This document shows positions 1-7,138 of a DNA stretch of 7,697 nt, in pieces. The position numbers were made by a program, and so were the translations under genes. How positions within the stretch are numbered: position 1 is the stretch's first letter; each line of letters opens with the position of its first letter. Source of the DNA: Zymomonas sp. (GTDB lineage: Bacteria > Pseudomonadota > Alphaproteobacteria > Sphingomonadales > Sphingomonadaceae); the NCBI RefSeq assembly GCF_020216885.1, contig NZ_JAIWON010000144.1, forward strand, positions 1 to 7,697. The letters are read 5' to 3'. Below the pieces are notes generated by a model. That model did no database searches. It was not told the DNA's origin and saw only the letters and a list, made by a program, of their open reading frames with translations.

Positions 1-120
1 AACAATGTAAAAGACTATTATTGAAATTTTTAAAAAATGAAAGATATGAAAATAATACTATTAAATTAAATAAATTTTATAAAATCATGAAAAATATCAA
101 ATAAAAACCCTAAATAAAGC
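1..120. other. Very AT-rich upstream region
   Basis: Only about 17 of the first 120 bases are G or C (roughly 14%), far below the genes that follow. The stretch is made of A-runs and T-runs. It has no open frame worth calling; the ATG at 88 opens only a few codons. It could hold the promoter of the autotransporter gene, for example an AT-rich UP-like element, or a binding region for a nucleoid protein. No -35/-10 pair stands out, because TATAAA-like hexamers occur at 78-83, 137-142 and 159-164 and none has a good -35 partner. Confidence 0.55.
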
Positions 121-127
121 CACACTT

Positions 128-192
128 CATGCTGTTTATAAATAAACACTTCTTTTCTTATAAAATCAGTTGGTCATTTATTGAACAGCATG
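128..192 (+). promoter_or_regulatory. Inverted repeat abutting the autotransporter Shine-Dalgarno
   Basis: CATGCTGTT at 128-136 is the exact reverse complement of AACAGCATG at 184-192, with 47 bases between. The right arm runs straight into the G-run at 192-196 that serves as the ribosome binding site for the ATG at 200. T126 and T127 could extend the stem by wobble pairing with G193 and G194. If transcription starts upstream of 128, the RNA stem would partly hide the ribosome binding site. If it starts later (for example from the TATAAA at 159-164), only the right arm is transcribed and the repeat could instead be a DNA-level operator. The repeat is seen; the function is inferred. Confidence 0.4.
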
Positions 193-199
193 GGGGATT

Positions 200-3100
200 A
201 TGACGAAGCGAAAACTTTCAAAGCGTAGCCTTTGGCTCGCGGGGGTCACTTTTCTTATTCAGGCAGGGGTTACGTTAGCTTTTCCTTCATCTGCTGAAGC
301 TATTGTTATCAATGATAACGAAACACCGGACAGTATTTTGGATCAGACTAATTTCACAGGCATTGGTCAAATGATCACCGATACAAAAAACGGTAATCTG
401 ACGACATGCACTGGCACTTTAATCAATCCAAGAACCGTTTTGTTCGCAGCACATTGTGTCAATAATGAAGCGGCGACCAGCTATGGTTCAGGGCAGGGCG
501 GGACACCGGTCAGCTTTGGTTTTGCGGCTGATAATAAAAACGCCGTTACAAACTGGTTATCTTCGGGGCAACGTTATCAAACCAATGTCGGGCAAGGAAT
601 TTATACGGTCGAGCAGGTGAATTATAACCCAGCCTCGATTGATCCTTCCGGCAAAAATTATCTGCATGGCGATATCGCAACCGCTACGCTTGACACACCG
701 GCCTCTGATGTTCCGACATGGTCGCTGCTTTTTTCTCCACTGACCGGAAATAGCGGCAGTTCGGATAAAAATGGCACGGGTTATCATGTCTCGATAAGTG
801 GTTACGGGATGTCCGGCATCGGTTCAACGGGCGCTACAGAAGCCATAGATTACCGACGGCGTTCTGCCGAAAATATATTGGGTGCCTTGGCTTCTATGAA
901 TGATGTCACAGGATTTTTATCGAATACAGCTAATGGCTCAGCACAGAACCTCTATCAGTTTGATTTTGATGATCCGAAGAAAGGGCAGCAAGGGCGCAAT
1001 CCGAACGATATTGATTTGTTCGGTGATACTGCGCTCCAGAAAGAAGGGATGACAGCTTCCGGTGATTCCGGCGGGCCCCTTATTCTGGATCAAAGTTTTT
1101 CAAAAGAGGTTGTGATCGGCGTTTTGTCCGGTGACAACCGCTATTTTTCAGGTCAGGCAGAAAGCAGTTATGGCACATCTGCCTTTTACCAGCCTCTTTA
1201 TCTTTATTGGCAATGGATAGCCGCTAATAACCCCTATCATTACGCCATAGCCAAAGCTGGGGACGGTAAATGGAGCGATCCCGACCACTGGTTAAGTCAG
1301 GTAGATCCTCATTATCAGATACTCGACAGCAACGGCCAATTGGTAAACGGTATTCCGTCTACGGCCGAAGCCGGAGAAAAAGGGGATAGCCCGAAATTTG
1401 GTAGCCTTTGCTACGACAACGGCACCAGCCGCTATTGCAAAACCTTAGCGACAGGAAGTAATAGCAGCGGACAGGATGCACTGCCCCAAGCCAGCTTGGA
1501 AAATGGTCTTCCCAATGCCAGTAATTTTGTGCCAGATAATCAGGAATCTGACCGATTAAGCGGTAGCAAAGCACGCTATTTTGATATTACGCTCTCAGCT
1601 GACGGAACAACCACACTTGATATGAATGCTACGGTTGATCGCTTTGCGATAGATGGGGCAGGGGCAAAGCTCGATATCCAAAAAGGTTATCGCTTAAATA
1701 GCTTAATAGATGTCACCCAATATAATGGCTGGATGAATGTTGATGGCGCGCTGGCAACATCGGGTGATTATGCCATCATCACAGGGCTGTTAACAGGTAG
1801 CGGCAGCATCACTACACCCTATCTGACCAATGTGGCGGGCGTTATCGCCCCGACGGGTAATCTTGCAGTTAATGGTAATCTTATTCTGTCTTCAGGCAGT
1901 CAGCTTGCCATTCGGTTAGGGGCAGATCAAACATCAGACAAGCTCACCATCAACGGCTTAGCTAATCTTGGGGGCGCAGTCCGTTTTTCAACTTTATCGG
2001 GTTATAAACCTCATAGCGGTGATAAATTCACCTTTCTGACAGCCAGTGACGGCCTATCAGGACAGTTCGATCATACTTCCAGCGCAGAAGGTATTTTAAA
2101 TCCGATTTTAAGCTACGACCAGAATAGTGTTACTGCGATTATAAAGATGAATAACTATCAAGATATCGTCGATAGTCATTCTTCGGTACAAAAAGCCTAT
2201 GCTCAATTACTCGATCAAAATCGCCAAGCTAATAGCACGGGATTGGATAATCTTTACACGCGTTTAGATTTGATGGATGCCGCTCATCTGCAATCGACAC
2301 TTGAATCCATGGCACCTAGAAATGAAGCTACCATTCGTGCATTAGATCGTGCAGGTAGCGAAAATATGACCCGTTTTTTCCGGCAACGCCTCAATCGGAT
2401 CAATCATGAAGATATGGGTGGTAGCTTAGCTTTCTATGGGCAGCCTTTGGCTTTTGCTTCAGCTTCCTCTTCTCGTGCTTTGGGACAAAGACAGGCTTCA
2501 GATATCTCGGACATGGTTTCCCTGTCTCCCCATGTTAAATTTGTCGATACGGTCAGCGCTTTTGTTGCTAGTGGCTATCTCAACGGCCATAACCAGTCGA
2601 TGCCCTCTTCCAGCTTGTCTGGTCATGACAATTTTAATGGCTGGTTTTTGGCAGGCGGTGCCGAAATCGCGGCTACTCCCAAGGTGACAGCAGGTATCGG
2701 CTTTTCCTATAGTAATTTGAATGGAGACAGTTCCAGCGGACAGACCAGTAAAGCCAGTCTGACTCAAGCAACGCTTTACGCTTCCTATAAATTACCGGCT
2801 AAATTAATTTTATCCGGTCAGGTTAGCGGCGGCGTTTTCAGCAGCACGAATAAAAGACGAGGGAGCATTGACAGCCTGAATTACAATTTTAGGCAGAAAG
2901 GCTCTTCTTTCAGTGGTTCAGCTGAAGTCGTCTTAGGACGGGATATTGATCTATCCCATTTGATTATTACACCGAATATCGCCGTTCGAGGACAAAAAAC
3001 CGACGGTAACAATCTGACCGATCGTGCCTTAGACGGAAGCGACAGCAGCGCTGCCTTGGAAATATATCGCAAGGCTTATAATTCTGTTCAGACAAGAGCC

Positions 3101-3400
3101 GGTTTTGATATCTCTGGTGAAGTCAAAACTGGCGGCGTAACCTTGGCACCGCATGCCAGCGCCCATTATGTCCATGAATTGTTGCATCCATCGCAATCAG
3201 TAGCCGCTCGTTTTGTCAATGCTGTTGGTGGTAATGCTGCCTTTATACTCCCTAATAGCGATCATAACTGGGGCGAAGTTGAAGGTGGTCTGAAAATAAA
3301 AGGGCGTCGTATTGATTTCGACATTTCAGCTGGCACGGTCTTTGGTCGTCAGGATTTAGCCTATAACGCTTATCGTGGATCGATAACCTATCATTTCTGA
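200..3400 (+). CDS. Autotransporter with S1-family serine protease passenger
   Basis: This is a complete 1066-residue type Va secretion protein, expected to cross the inner membrane by Sec and insert its own barrel in the outer membrane. Residues 1-34 form a signal peptide: a basic N-region, a hydrophobic core at about 10-28, and an AEA cleavage site. The passenger starts with a chymotrypsin-fold protease. The triad is H85 in AAHC, probably D158 in HGDIA, and S290 in GDSGGPL. C70 and C86 match the disulfide that brackets the catalytic His in S1 enzymes. The residue six before the Ser (trypsin 189) is M284, so trypsin-like Arg/Lys preference is unlikely. About 350-650 is a Gly/Ser/Asn-rich beta passenger stem with the usual autotransporter pattern near 553-625. 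About 652-735 is helical, and about 776-1066 is the barrel, ending in aromatic F1066. The start is set by the signal peptide; the G-rich SD at 192-197 is unusually close. Substrate unknown. Confidence 0.92.
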   Translation: MTKRKLSKRSLWLAGVTFLIQAGVTLAFPSSAEAIVINDNETPDSILDQTNFTGIGQMITDTKNGNLTTCTGTLINPRTVLFAAHCVNNEAATSYGSGQGGTPVSFGFAADNKNAVTNWLSSGQRYQTNVGQGIYTVEQVNYNPASIDPSGKNYLHGDIATATLDTPASDVPTWSLLFSPLTGNSGSSDKNGTGYHVSISGYGMSGIGSTGATEAIDYRRRSAENILGALASMNDVTGFLSNTANGSAQNLYQFDFDDPKKGQQGRNPNDIDLFGDTALQKEGMTASGDSGGPLILDQSFSKEVVIGVLSGDNRYFSGQAESSYGTSAFYQPLYLYWQWIAANNPYHYAIAKAGDGKWSDPDHWLSQVDPHYQILDSNGQLVNGIPSTAEAGEKGDSPKFGSLCYDNGTSRYCKTLATGSNSSGQDALPQASLENGLPNASNFVPDNQESDRLSGSKARYFDITLSADGTTTLDMNATVDRFAIDGAGAKLDIQKGYRLNSLIDVTQYNGWMNVDGALATSGDYAIITGLLTGSGSITTPYLTNVAGVIAPTGNLAVNGNLILSSGSQLAIRLGADQTSDKLTINGLANLGGAVRFSTLSGYKPHSGDKFTFLTASDGLSGQFDHTSSAEGILNPILSYDQNSVTAIIKMNNYQDIVDSHSSVQKAYAQLLDQNRQANSTGLDNLYTRLDLMDAAHLQSTLESMAPRNEATIRALDRAGSENMTRFFRQRLNRINHEDMGGSLAFYGQPLAFASASSSRALGQRQASDISDMVSLSPHVKFVDTVSAFVASGYLNGHNQSMPSSSLSGHDNFNGWFLAGGAEIAATPKVTAGIGFSYSNLNGDSSSGQTSKASLTQATLYASYKLPAKLILSGQVSGGVFSSTNKRRGSIDSLNYNFRQKGSSFSGSAEVVLGRDIDLSHLIITPNIAVRGQKTDGNNLTDRALDGSDSSAALEIYRKAYNSVQTRAGFDISGEVKTGGVTLAPHASAHYVHELLHPSQSVAARFVNAVGGNAAFILPNSDHNWGEVEGGLKIKGRRIDFDISAGTVFGRQDLAYNAYRGSITYHF

Positions 3401-3514
3401 TAGAAAGCTATGCCATCAAGATAACAAACAGAAATACGCGTTTATTATACATTCTTTTTTCGGGCAGGTGACTCTCTGTTACAGATAATCCTGCCTATCA
3501 CGATGTATAAAAAA

Positions 3515-3541
3515 GGCCGCTCCCTAGAATAGGGAGCGGCC
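3515..3541. terminator. Strong bidirectional intrinsic terminator
   Basis: GGCCGCTCCCT (3515-3525) and AGGGAGCGGCC (3531-3541) form a perfect 11-bp GC-rich stem around a 5-base loop. On the + strand it is followed by ATTATTTT and would end autotransporter transcription 115 bases after its stop codon. On the - strand it is followed by an uninterrupted T6 (complement of A6 at 3509-3514), the better of the two tails. It is therefore at least as convincing for a transcript coming from the right. Confidence 0.85.
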
Positions 3542-3589
3542 ATTATTTTGCCAGTGAGCAAGGGGGCTTACTCAATCACCTGACGATTA

Positions 3590-3620
3590 TATGCAGCAAT
3601 ATGGAGCTAATTGCCGCATA
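3590..3620. other. 11-bp imperfect hairpin
   Basis: The arms 3590-3600 and 3610-3620 pair over 11 positions around a 9-base loop. There is a single A-C mismatch (3595/3615) on the + strand, which reads as U-G on the - strand. No T-run follows it in either direction, so it is not a terminator. It is better seen as an internal structure of a transcript, more likely a - strand one. Confidence 0.4.
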
Positions 3621-3636
3621 AAGTAGATTTATTACG

Positions 3637-3654
3637 GTTCAAATCGTTTAAATC
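3637..3654. repeat. Tandem 9-bp near-repeat
   Basis: GTTCAAATC (3637-3645) is followed immediately by GTTTAAATC (3646-3654), which differs at one base. Two copies in head-to-tail order with no spacer could be a site for a regulator binding in tandem. Two short copies can also arise by chance in AT-rich DNA, and no known operator was recognised. Confidence 0.3.
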
Positions 3655-3931
3655 CACCTAATCCCTGTAACAAAAATAAAAGATAGTTCAATTATGGATG
3701 TAATATTTTTTACGTAAATTTTTTTTTAAGCCATCATGAAAAATTAAATATAAAGTCCACCCGAACGTCCTCTTTTAGCTTTCATCGCTTTTATTCCCTG
3801 ATTTTGTTTTTATAGAAGTTCCGCTTTCTATCGACTATCATAGCTGTCAATCAGATCAATGGCCGGATAAAATCGGCTGATTTTGTCACGACTATTCTAT
3901 TGTCTTATCCAGTAAAAAAGGCCAGAATTAG

Positions 3932-5128
3932 GTGAATATATACGAATATCAGGCGATGGCTCTTTTGAATGAACGGGGTGTCTCGGTTGTCCCCGGTTAT
4001 ATGGCCGCCAATGTAGAAGAAGCTGTCAAAGCGGCAGAACAGCTTTCCTCTTCTCCTTATGTCATCAAATCCCAGATTCTAGCCGGTGGTCGCGGTAAGG
4101 GTCATTTCCGTGAATCCCCGAAAGAGGGTGGTGGCGTCCGTTTGGTCTCTGATATCGCTGCTGTCAAAAAACAAGCAGAATCAATGCTCGGTCGGCATTT
4201 GGTCACTGCCCAGACGGATGATCAGGGTATTCCGGTTGAAAAACTGTTAATTACCGAAGCCGTCTCTATTGCTCGCGAATTTTATCTTTCTTTATTGGTA
4301 GATCGCCAGACGGGACGGGTGACTTTTGTTGCTTCACCCGAAGGCGGTATGGATATCGAAACCGTCGCCAAAGAAAAACCGGAAGCCATTCACCGTATCG
4401 CTATTGATCCAGCAACGGGCTTCCAACCCCATCATGGCCGGATGATTGGTTTTGCGCTAGGCTTGTCCGGCGATGTTTTCAAACAAGGCATCAAATTAGC
4501 CGCTAGCTTGTATAAAGCCTTTACGACTTCGGATATGAGTCTGCTTGAAATTAATCCTTTGGTCGAAACCAATGATGGCAAACTTTTACCGGTTGATGCC
4601 AAAATCAGCTTTGACGACAATGCGCTGTTCCGCCATCCTGATATTGCGGCCTTAGGGGAGGCGGGTGCCTCTGATCCTCTGGAACAAGAAGCCCGTCACG
4701 CTGGTTTATCCTATATCAAACTGGATGGCAGCATCGGTTGCATGGTCAATGGTGCAGGTCTTGCTATGGGAACGATGGATATTATCCAGCTTCATGGTGA
4801 GATGCCGGCCAACTTCTTGGATGTCGGTGGCGGTGCCAGCAAAGAAAAGGTGGCTGCCGCTTTTCGGATTATTCTTTCTGATCCCTCCGTCAAAGGCATT
4901 CTAGTCAATATCTTTGGCGGAATTATGCGTTGCGATATCCTCGCAGAAGGCATTATCGCCGCTGCTCGTGAACTGGACATAACCGTGCCTTTGGTGGTTC
5001 GGTTGGAAGGCAACAATGTTAACGAAGGTAAGGCTGGCCTTGTCTCTTCAGGATTGCCCATTATTACAGCCAGTGATCTCGGCGATGCCGCTCAAAAAAT
5101 CGTAGCCGCTATCCGGCAGACTGCCTGA
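3932..5128 (+). CDS. sucC: Succinyl-CoA synthetase beta subunit (ADP-forming type)
   Basis: SucC pairs with SucD to interconvert succinyl-CoA + NDP + phosphate and succinate + CoA + NTP; the beta subunit carries the nucleotide-binding ATP-grasp fold. The 398 residues are the full family length. The start is GTG at 3932, fixed by MNIYEYQ, which matches the family N-terminus MN(I/L)HEYQ; a weak AAGG sits ten bases upstream. Visible family motifs are AGGRGKG (51-57) in the ATP-grasp part, the metal-site loop EINPLV (206-211), [13 protein letters not shown] (222-234), [16 protein letters not shown] (269-284), NFLDVGGGA (294-302), [10 protein letters not shown] (326-335) and RLEGNNV (357-363). The long stretch after the glycine loop, before VRLV, is the alphaproteobacterial form. 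Oddly, no sucD follows: etfB begins 62 bases later with no terminator between, so the three genes are probably one operon. The active-site phosphohistidine belongs to SucD, so function needs a distant sucD. Confidence 0.95.
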   Translation: MNIYEYQAMALLNERGVSVVPGYMAANVEEAVKAAEQLSSSPYVIKSQILAGGRGKGHFRESPKEGGGVRLVSDIAAVKKQAESMLGRHLVTAQTDDQGIPVEKLLITEAVSIAREFYLSLLVDRQTGRVTFVASPEGGMDIETVAKEKPEAIHRIAIDPATGFQPHHGRMIGFALGLSGDVFKQGIKLAASLYKAFTTSDMSLLEINPLVETNDGKLLPVDAKISFDDNALFRHPDIAALGEAGASDPLEQEARHAGLSYIKLDGSIGCMVNGAGLAMGTMDIIQLHGEMPANFLDVGGGASKEKVAAAFRIILSDPSVKGILVNIFGGIMRCDILAEGIIAAARELDITVPLVVRLEGNNVNEGKAGLVSSGLPIITASDLGDAAQKIVAAIRQTA

Positions 5129-5190
5129 TATTTCAGCTTTCGGTAACACTAACTCCAGCATGCTTCATAAATCGGCAAAGGGAGATTCTG

Positions 5191-5940
5191 ATGAAAGTAA
5201 TAGTGCCCGTTAAACGTGTGATTGATTATAATTTGAGACCAAGGGTAAAAACCGATGGCTCAGGAATCGATCTTTCTAATCTTAAAATGTCTCTCAACCC
5301 GTTCGATGAGATCGCGGTTGAAGAAGCCGTTCGGCTGAAAGAAAAAGGTATCGCCAAAGAAGTCGTTCTGGTTTCTATCGGCGTTTCCAAAGCACAGGAT
5401 CAGTTGAAAACCGGTATGGCCATCGGGGCTGACCGCAGCATCCTGATCGAAACCGAAGAAAATGTCGAACCGCTCAACGTCGCTAAATTATTAAAAGCTG
5501 TTGTCGATCAGGAAAAACCAGATTTGGTCATTGCCGGTAAACAGGCCATTGATGACGATTCCAATCAGACTGGGCAAATGTTGGCGGCGTTACTCGGATG
5601 GCCACAGGGCTGCTTTGCTTCCAAATTGACGATTGCCGATAATAAAATTGAAGTTACGCGCGAGATTGACGGCGGCCTTGAAACCATCAGCCTCAATCTT
5701 CCCGCAGTGGTTACTTCCGATTTGCGTTTGAACGAACCGCGCTTTGTTTCGCTTCCCAATATTATCAAAGCACGGAAAAAGCCGATTGAAATCAAAAAGC
5801 CGGAAGACTTCGGCATTGATATCACGCCCCGTTTAAAAACCCTAAAAGTCGAAGAACCACCCCTGCGTCAGGCGGGTGAAAAAGTGGAATCCGTGGAAGA
5901 ATTCGCAGCCAAACTCAAAGAATGGGGAGTCGGAGCATGA
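5191..5940 (+). CDS. etfB: Electron transfer flavoprotein beta subunit
   Basis: EtfB forms a heterodimer with EtfA, holds the structural AMP and makes the contact with partner dehydrogenases. The 249 residues are full length and align end to end with the mitochondrial-type (group I) protein as I recall it. Landmarks are VKRVIDYN (7-14), [19 protein letters not shown] (35-53), [15 protein letters not shown] (116-130) and the recognition segment [14 protein letters not shown] (177-190). L188 aligns with the anchor leucine 195 of human ETF beta, which docks acyl-CoA dehydrogenases. The C-terminal arm (about 203-246) that wraps EtfA is also conserved. The ATG at 5191 has an excellent SD, AAAGGGAG at 5177-5184, six bases upstream. 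The stop overlaps the etfA start. The group I features argue for an ordinary quinone-linked ETF rather than the nitrogen-fixation FixA type. Confidence 0.95.
   Translation: MKVIVPVKRVIDYNLRPRVKTDGSGIDLSNLKMSLNPFDEIAVEEAVRLKEKGIAKEVVLVSIGVSKAQDQLKTGMAIGADRSILIETEENVEPLNVAKLLKAVVDQEKPDLVIAGKQAIDDDSNQTGQMLAALLGWPQGCFASKLTIADNKIEVTREIDGGLETISLNLPAVVTSDLRLNEPRFVSLPNIIKARKKPIEIKKPEDFGIDITPRLKTLKVEEPPLRQAGEKVESVEEFAAKLKEWGVGA
5924..5929 (+). promoter_or_regulatory. Ribosome binding site that decides the etfA start
   Basis: GGGGAG lies inside the last codons of etfB, seven bases before the ATG at 5937. It rules out the upstream in-frame ATG at 5922, which overlaps this very site, has no SD of its own and would add five residues (MGSRS) outside the family N-terminus. 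Confidence 0.75.
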
Positions 5941-6869
5941 GCGTTCTTGTCCTGATTGATTATAACGGCGATATCCTTGACGAAGGCAGCTTGTCAGCTA
6001 TCACCGCCGCTCTTCAGATTGACAGCGAAGTCGATCTCTTGGTCGCTGGTGACAATGTCCGTGCGGTTGCTGAAAAAGCCGCCAAGATTAAAGGCGTGCA
6101 TAAAGTCCTACTGGCTGATTCTCCCGTCTATGCTTCAGCTTTGGCTGAAAATATCGCACCTTTGGTAGTCAAGTTAGCCGATTCCTATCAGGCGATCGTC
6201 GCTTCTGCCAATTCCAACGGTAAAAATATTGCCCCTCGCGTTGCGGCATTGTTGGATAGCCAGCAAATATCGGAAATCATCACGGTCGTTTCGCCTGATA
6301 CTTTCCGCCGTCCGATTTATGCGGGTAATGCCATTGCGACAGTTCAATCGGCTGACAGCAAAAAAGTTATCACGGTTCGGGCAACGGCTTTTGAAAAGGC
6401 CAAAGCTGAAGGTGGCGATGCGCCTATAGAAGCGGTCGATGCTACAGAAGATAGCGGTCTTTCCCGTTTTATTTCGGTAGATCTACAGCAATCCGGCCGT
6501 GGTGATCTCAGCACAGCGCCTCTTGTTGTGTCTGGCGGTCGCGCTTTGGGTTCGCCTGAAAAATTCCACGAATTGATCGAAGGTTTTGCTGATCGTGTCC
6601 ATGCAGCGGTAGGGGCTTCTCGCGCCGCGGTCGATTCCGAATATGCTCCTAACGATTGTCAGGTCGGACAGACTGGTAAAATTGTGGCACCGGAAGTCTA
6701 TATCGCCGTCGGCATCTCCGGCGCTATCCAACATCTCGCTGGTATGAAAGATTCCCGCAAGATTGCGGCTATCAATATCGACCCCGAAGCCCCTATTTTC
6801 CAGATTGCCGATATCGGTCTGGTCGGTGATCTTTTTGAAGTTATGCCAGCCTTAATCGAAAAATTCTAA
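5937..6869 (+). CDS. etfA: Electron transfer flavoprotein alpha subunit
   Basis: EtfA binds the redox-active FAD of the ETF heterodimer. From the ATG at 5937 it has 310 residues, a normal length. The N-terminal nucleotide-fold domain (about 1-180) starts [11 protein letters not shown]. The C-terminal FAD domain (about 190-310) shows [12 protein letters not shown] (199-210), GASRAAVD (226-233), QVGQTGK (242-248), [12 protein letters not shown] (259-270) and [20 protein letters not shown] (281-300). R229, T246 and H266 align with human alpha R249, T266 and H286 around the flavin, so the site looks intact. The gene overlaps etfB by four bases (ATGA), implying translational coupling and 1:1 synthesis. 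The usual acceptor is ETF:quinone oxidoreductase. Neither it nor any flavin dehydrogenase is encoded in this window, so the electron donor cannot be inferred here. Confidence 0.95.
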   Translation: MSVLVLIDYNGDILDEGSLSAITAALQIDSEVDLLVAGDNVRAVAEKAAKIKGVHKVLLADSPVYASALAENIAPLVVKLADSYQAIVASANSNGKNIAPRVAALLDSQQISEIITVVSPDTFRRPIYAGNAIATVQSADSKKVITVRATAFEKAKAEGGDAPIEAVDATEDSGLSRFISVDLQQSGRGDLSTAPLVVSGGRALGSPEKFHELIEGFADRVHAAVGASRAAVDSEYAPNDCQVGQTGKIVAPEVYIAVGISGAIQHLAGMKDSRKIAAINIDPEAPIFQIADIGLVGDLFEVMPALIEKF

Positions 6870-6875
6870 ATCCTT

Positions 6876-6899
6876 TTCCTTTGTCGCAAGACAAAGGGA
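6876..6899 (+). other. GCAA-tetraloop hairpin after etfA
   Basis: CCTTTGTC (6878-6885) pairs with GACAAAGG (6890-6897) around a GCAA tetraloop. T6876-A6899 and a T6877-G6898 wobble extend it to ten pairs. It begins seven bases after the etfA stop. No T-run follows, so it is probably not a terminator itself. It may protect the 3' end of the mRNA or cooperate with the terminator just downstream. Confidence 0.55.
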
Positions 6900-6909
6900 T
6901 TAAATAGAC

Positions 6910-6952
6910 AAAATCCGGATGACAAGACAAAGGCTTGTTGTCCGGATTTTTT
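6910..6952 (+). terminator. Intrinsic terminator of the sucC-etfB-etfA unit
   Basis: The arms 6910-6926 and 6934-6950 form a 17-bp stem around a 7-base loop. The lower ten pairs (AAAATCCGGA/TCCGGATTTT) are perfect. The upper seven contain two G-T wobbles. The 3' arm runs into T6 (6947-6952). It lies 41 bases after the etfA stop and separates this unit from pgl. A-rich sequence on its left side means it could also work weakly in the other direction. Confidence 0.88.
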
Positions 6953-7108
6953 ATATCAACTGGGTTCAGATATCATCTTTTGTCAAAGAGATAATCTTGG
7001 TCAATTTGTTATCTTCGCTTTCCATCCTCGCCGTTACGGTTCTAATAAAGTTCGATATTCTCAATAGTCTGGCAATGAGTCGTCAAAATAGTTTGAAACT
7101 GTTCTAAG

Positions 7109-7118
7109 ACGACGTCGT
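7109..7118. promoter_or_regulatory. Palindrome upstream of pgl
   Basis: ACGACGTCGT is a perfect 10-bp palindrome 85 bases before the pgl start, inside an otherwise gene-free 250-base gap (6953-7202). It could be a regulator site. No matching operator was recognised, and no convincing -35/-10 pair for pgl was found around it. Confidence 0.25.
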
Positions 7119-7138
7119 TCTGTAAGTGAGATAGATAA

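Larger units (their letters stand above)
3509..3684 (-). ncRNA. Candidate small RNA ending at an intrinsic terminator
   Basis: Read on the - strand, a possible promoter lies at 3718-3691: TTTACG (3718-3713), a 16-base spacer, then CATAAT (3696-3691), which is five of six against TATAAT. A start near 3684 would give about 175 nt. The transcript would contain a hairpin at 3620-3590 whose 11-bp stem is fully paired on this strand, because the A-C mismatch of the + strand becomes a U-G wobble. It would end in an 11-bp GC-rich hairpin (3541-3515) followed by six U. No - strand gene in this window needs that terminator. Against it, the hairpin at 3553-3572 pairs better on the + strand. No known RNA family was recognised. 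Confidence 0.25.
3401..3931. other. 531-base intergenic region with structured elements
   Basis: No credible protein gene was found on either strand; open stretches are under about 20 codons. The left half holds three successive hairpins (3515-3541, 3553-3572, 3590-3620) and a tandem 9-bp repeat (3637-3654). The right half is AT-rich, with a TTTACGTAAA palindrome at 3709-3718 followed by a run of nine T (3719-3727), and leads into the sucC start. A bulged hairpin is possible at 3849-3882, pairing AATCAG with CTGATT. The promoter of sucC should lie in the last 150 bases. TTGTCA at 3883-3888 has a good -35 shape but only a weak partner (TATCCA, 3906-3911), so I do not call it. Confidence 0.6.

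Noticed and set aside
2436..2687. 83-residue + strand ORF inside the autotransporter gene, and similar overlapping ORFs in both strands of all genes
   Set aside because: All lie within strongly supported coding frames and have compositions typical of out-of-frame shadows.
3463..3495. GGCAGG/CCTGCC inverted repeat as a first terminator after the autotransporter
   Set aside because: It has only six pairs with a 21-base loop and no T-run follows. The hairpin at 3515-3541 is far better.
3590..3684. Short - strand peptide starting at a GTG near 3658 (about 16 codons)
   Set aside because: It has a plausible AGGGA nearby, but it is too short and shows no run of regulatory codons or downstream gene that would make it a leader peptide.
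3709..3727. TTTACGTAAA palindrome plus nine T as an intrinsic terminator
   Set aside because: The self-complementary stem has no loop and too little GC to form a terminator hairpin.
3849..3882. AATCAG/CTGATT hairpin followed by T-run as a sucC attenuator
   Set aside because: The stem has a large bulge and competing inner pairing, and the T-run is only four bases. The evidence is too weak to call.
5922..5936. Longer etfA start at 5922
   Set aside because: The start codon overlaps the GGGGAG ribosome binding site of the ATG at 5937, and the extra residues lie outside the family N-terminus.
6919..7107. 62-residue + strand ORF between etfA and pgl
   Set aside because: Its ATG lies inside the terminator stem, it has no Shine-Dalgarno, and its product resembles no family.
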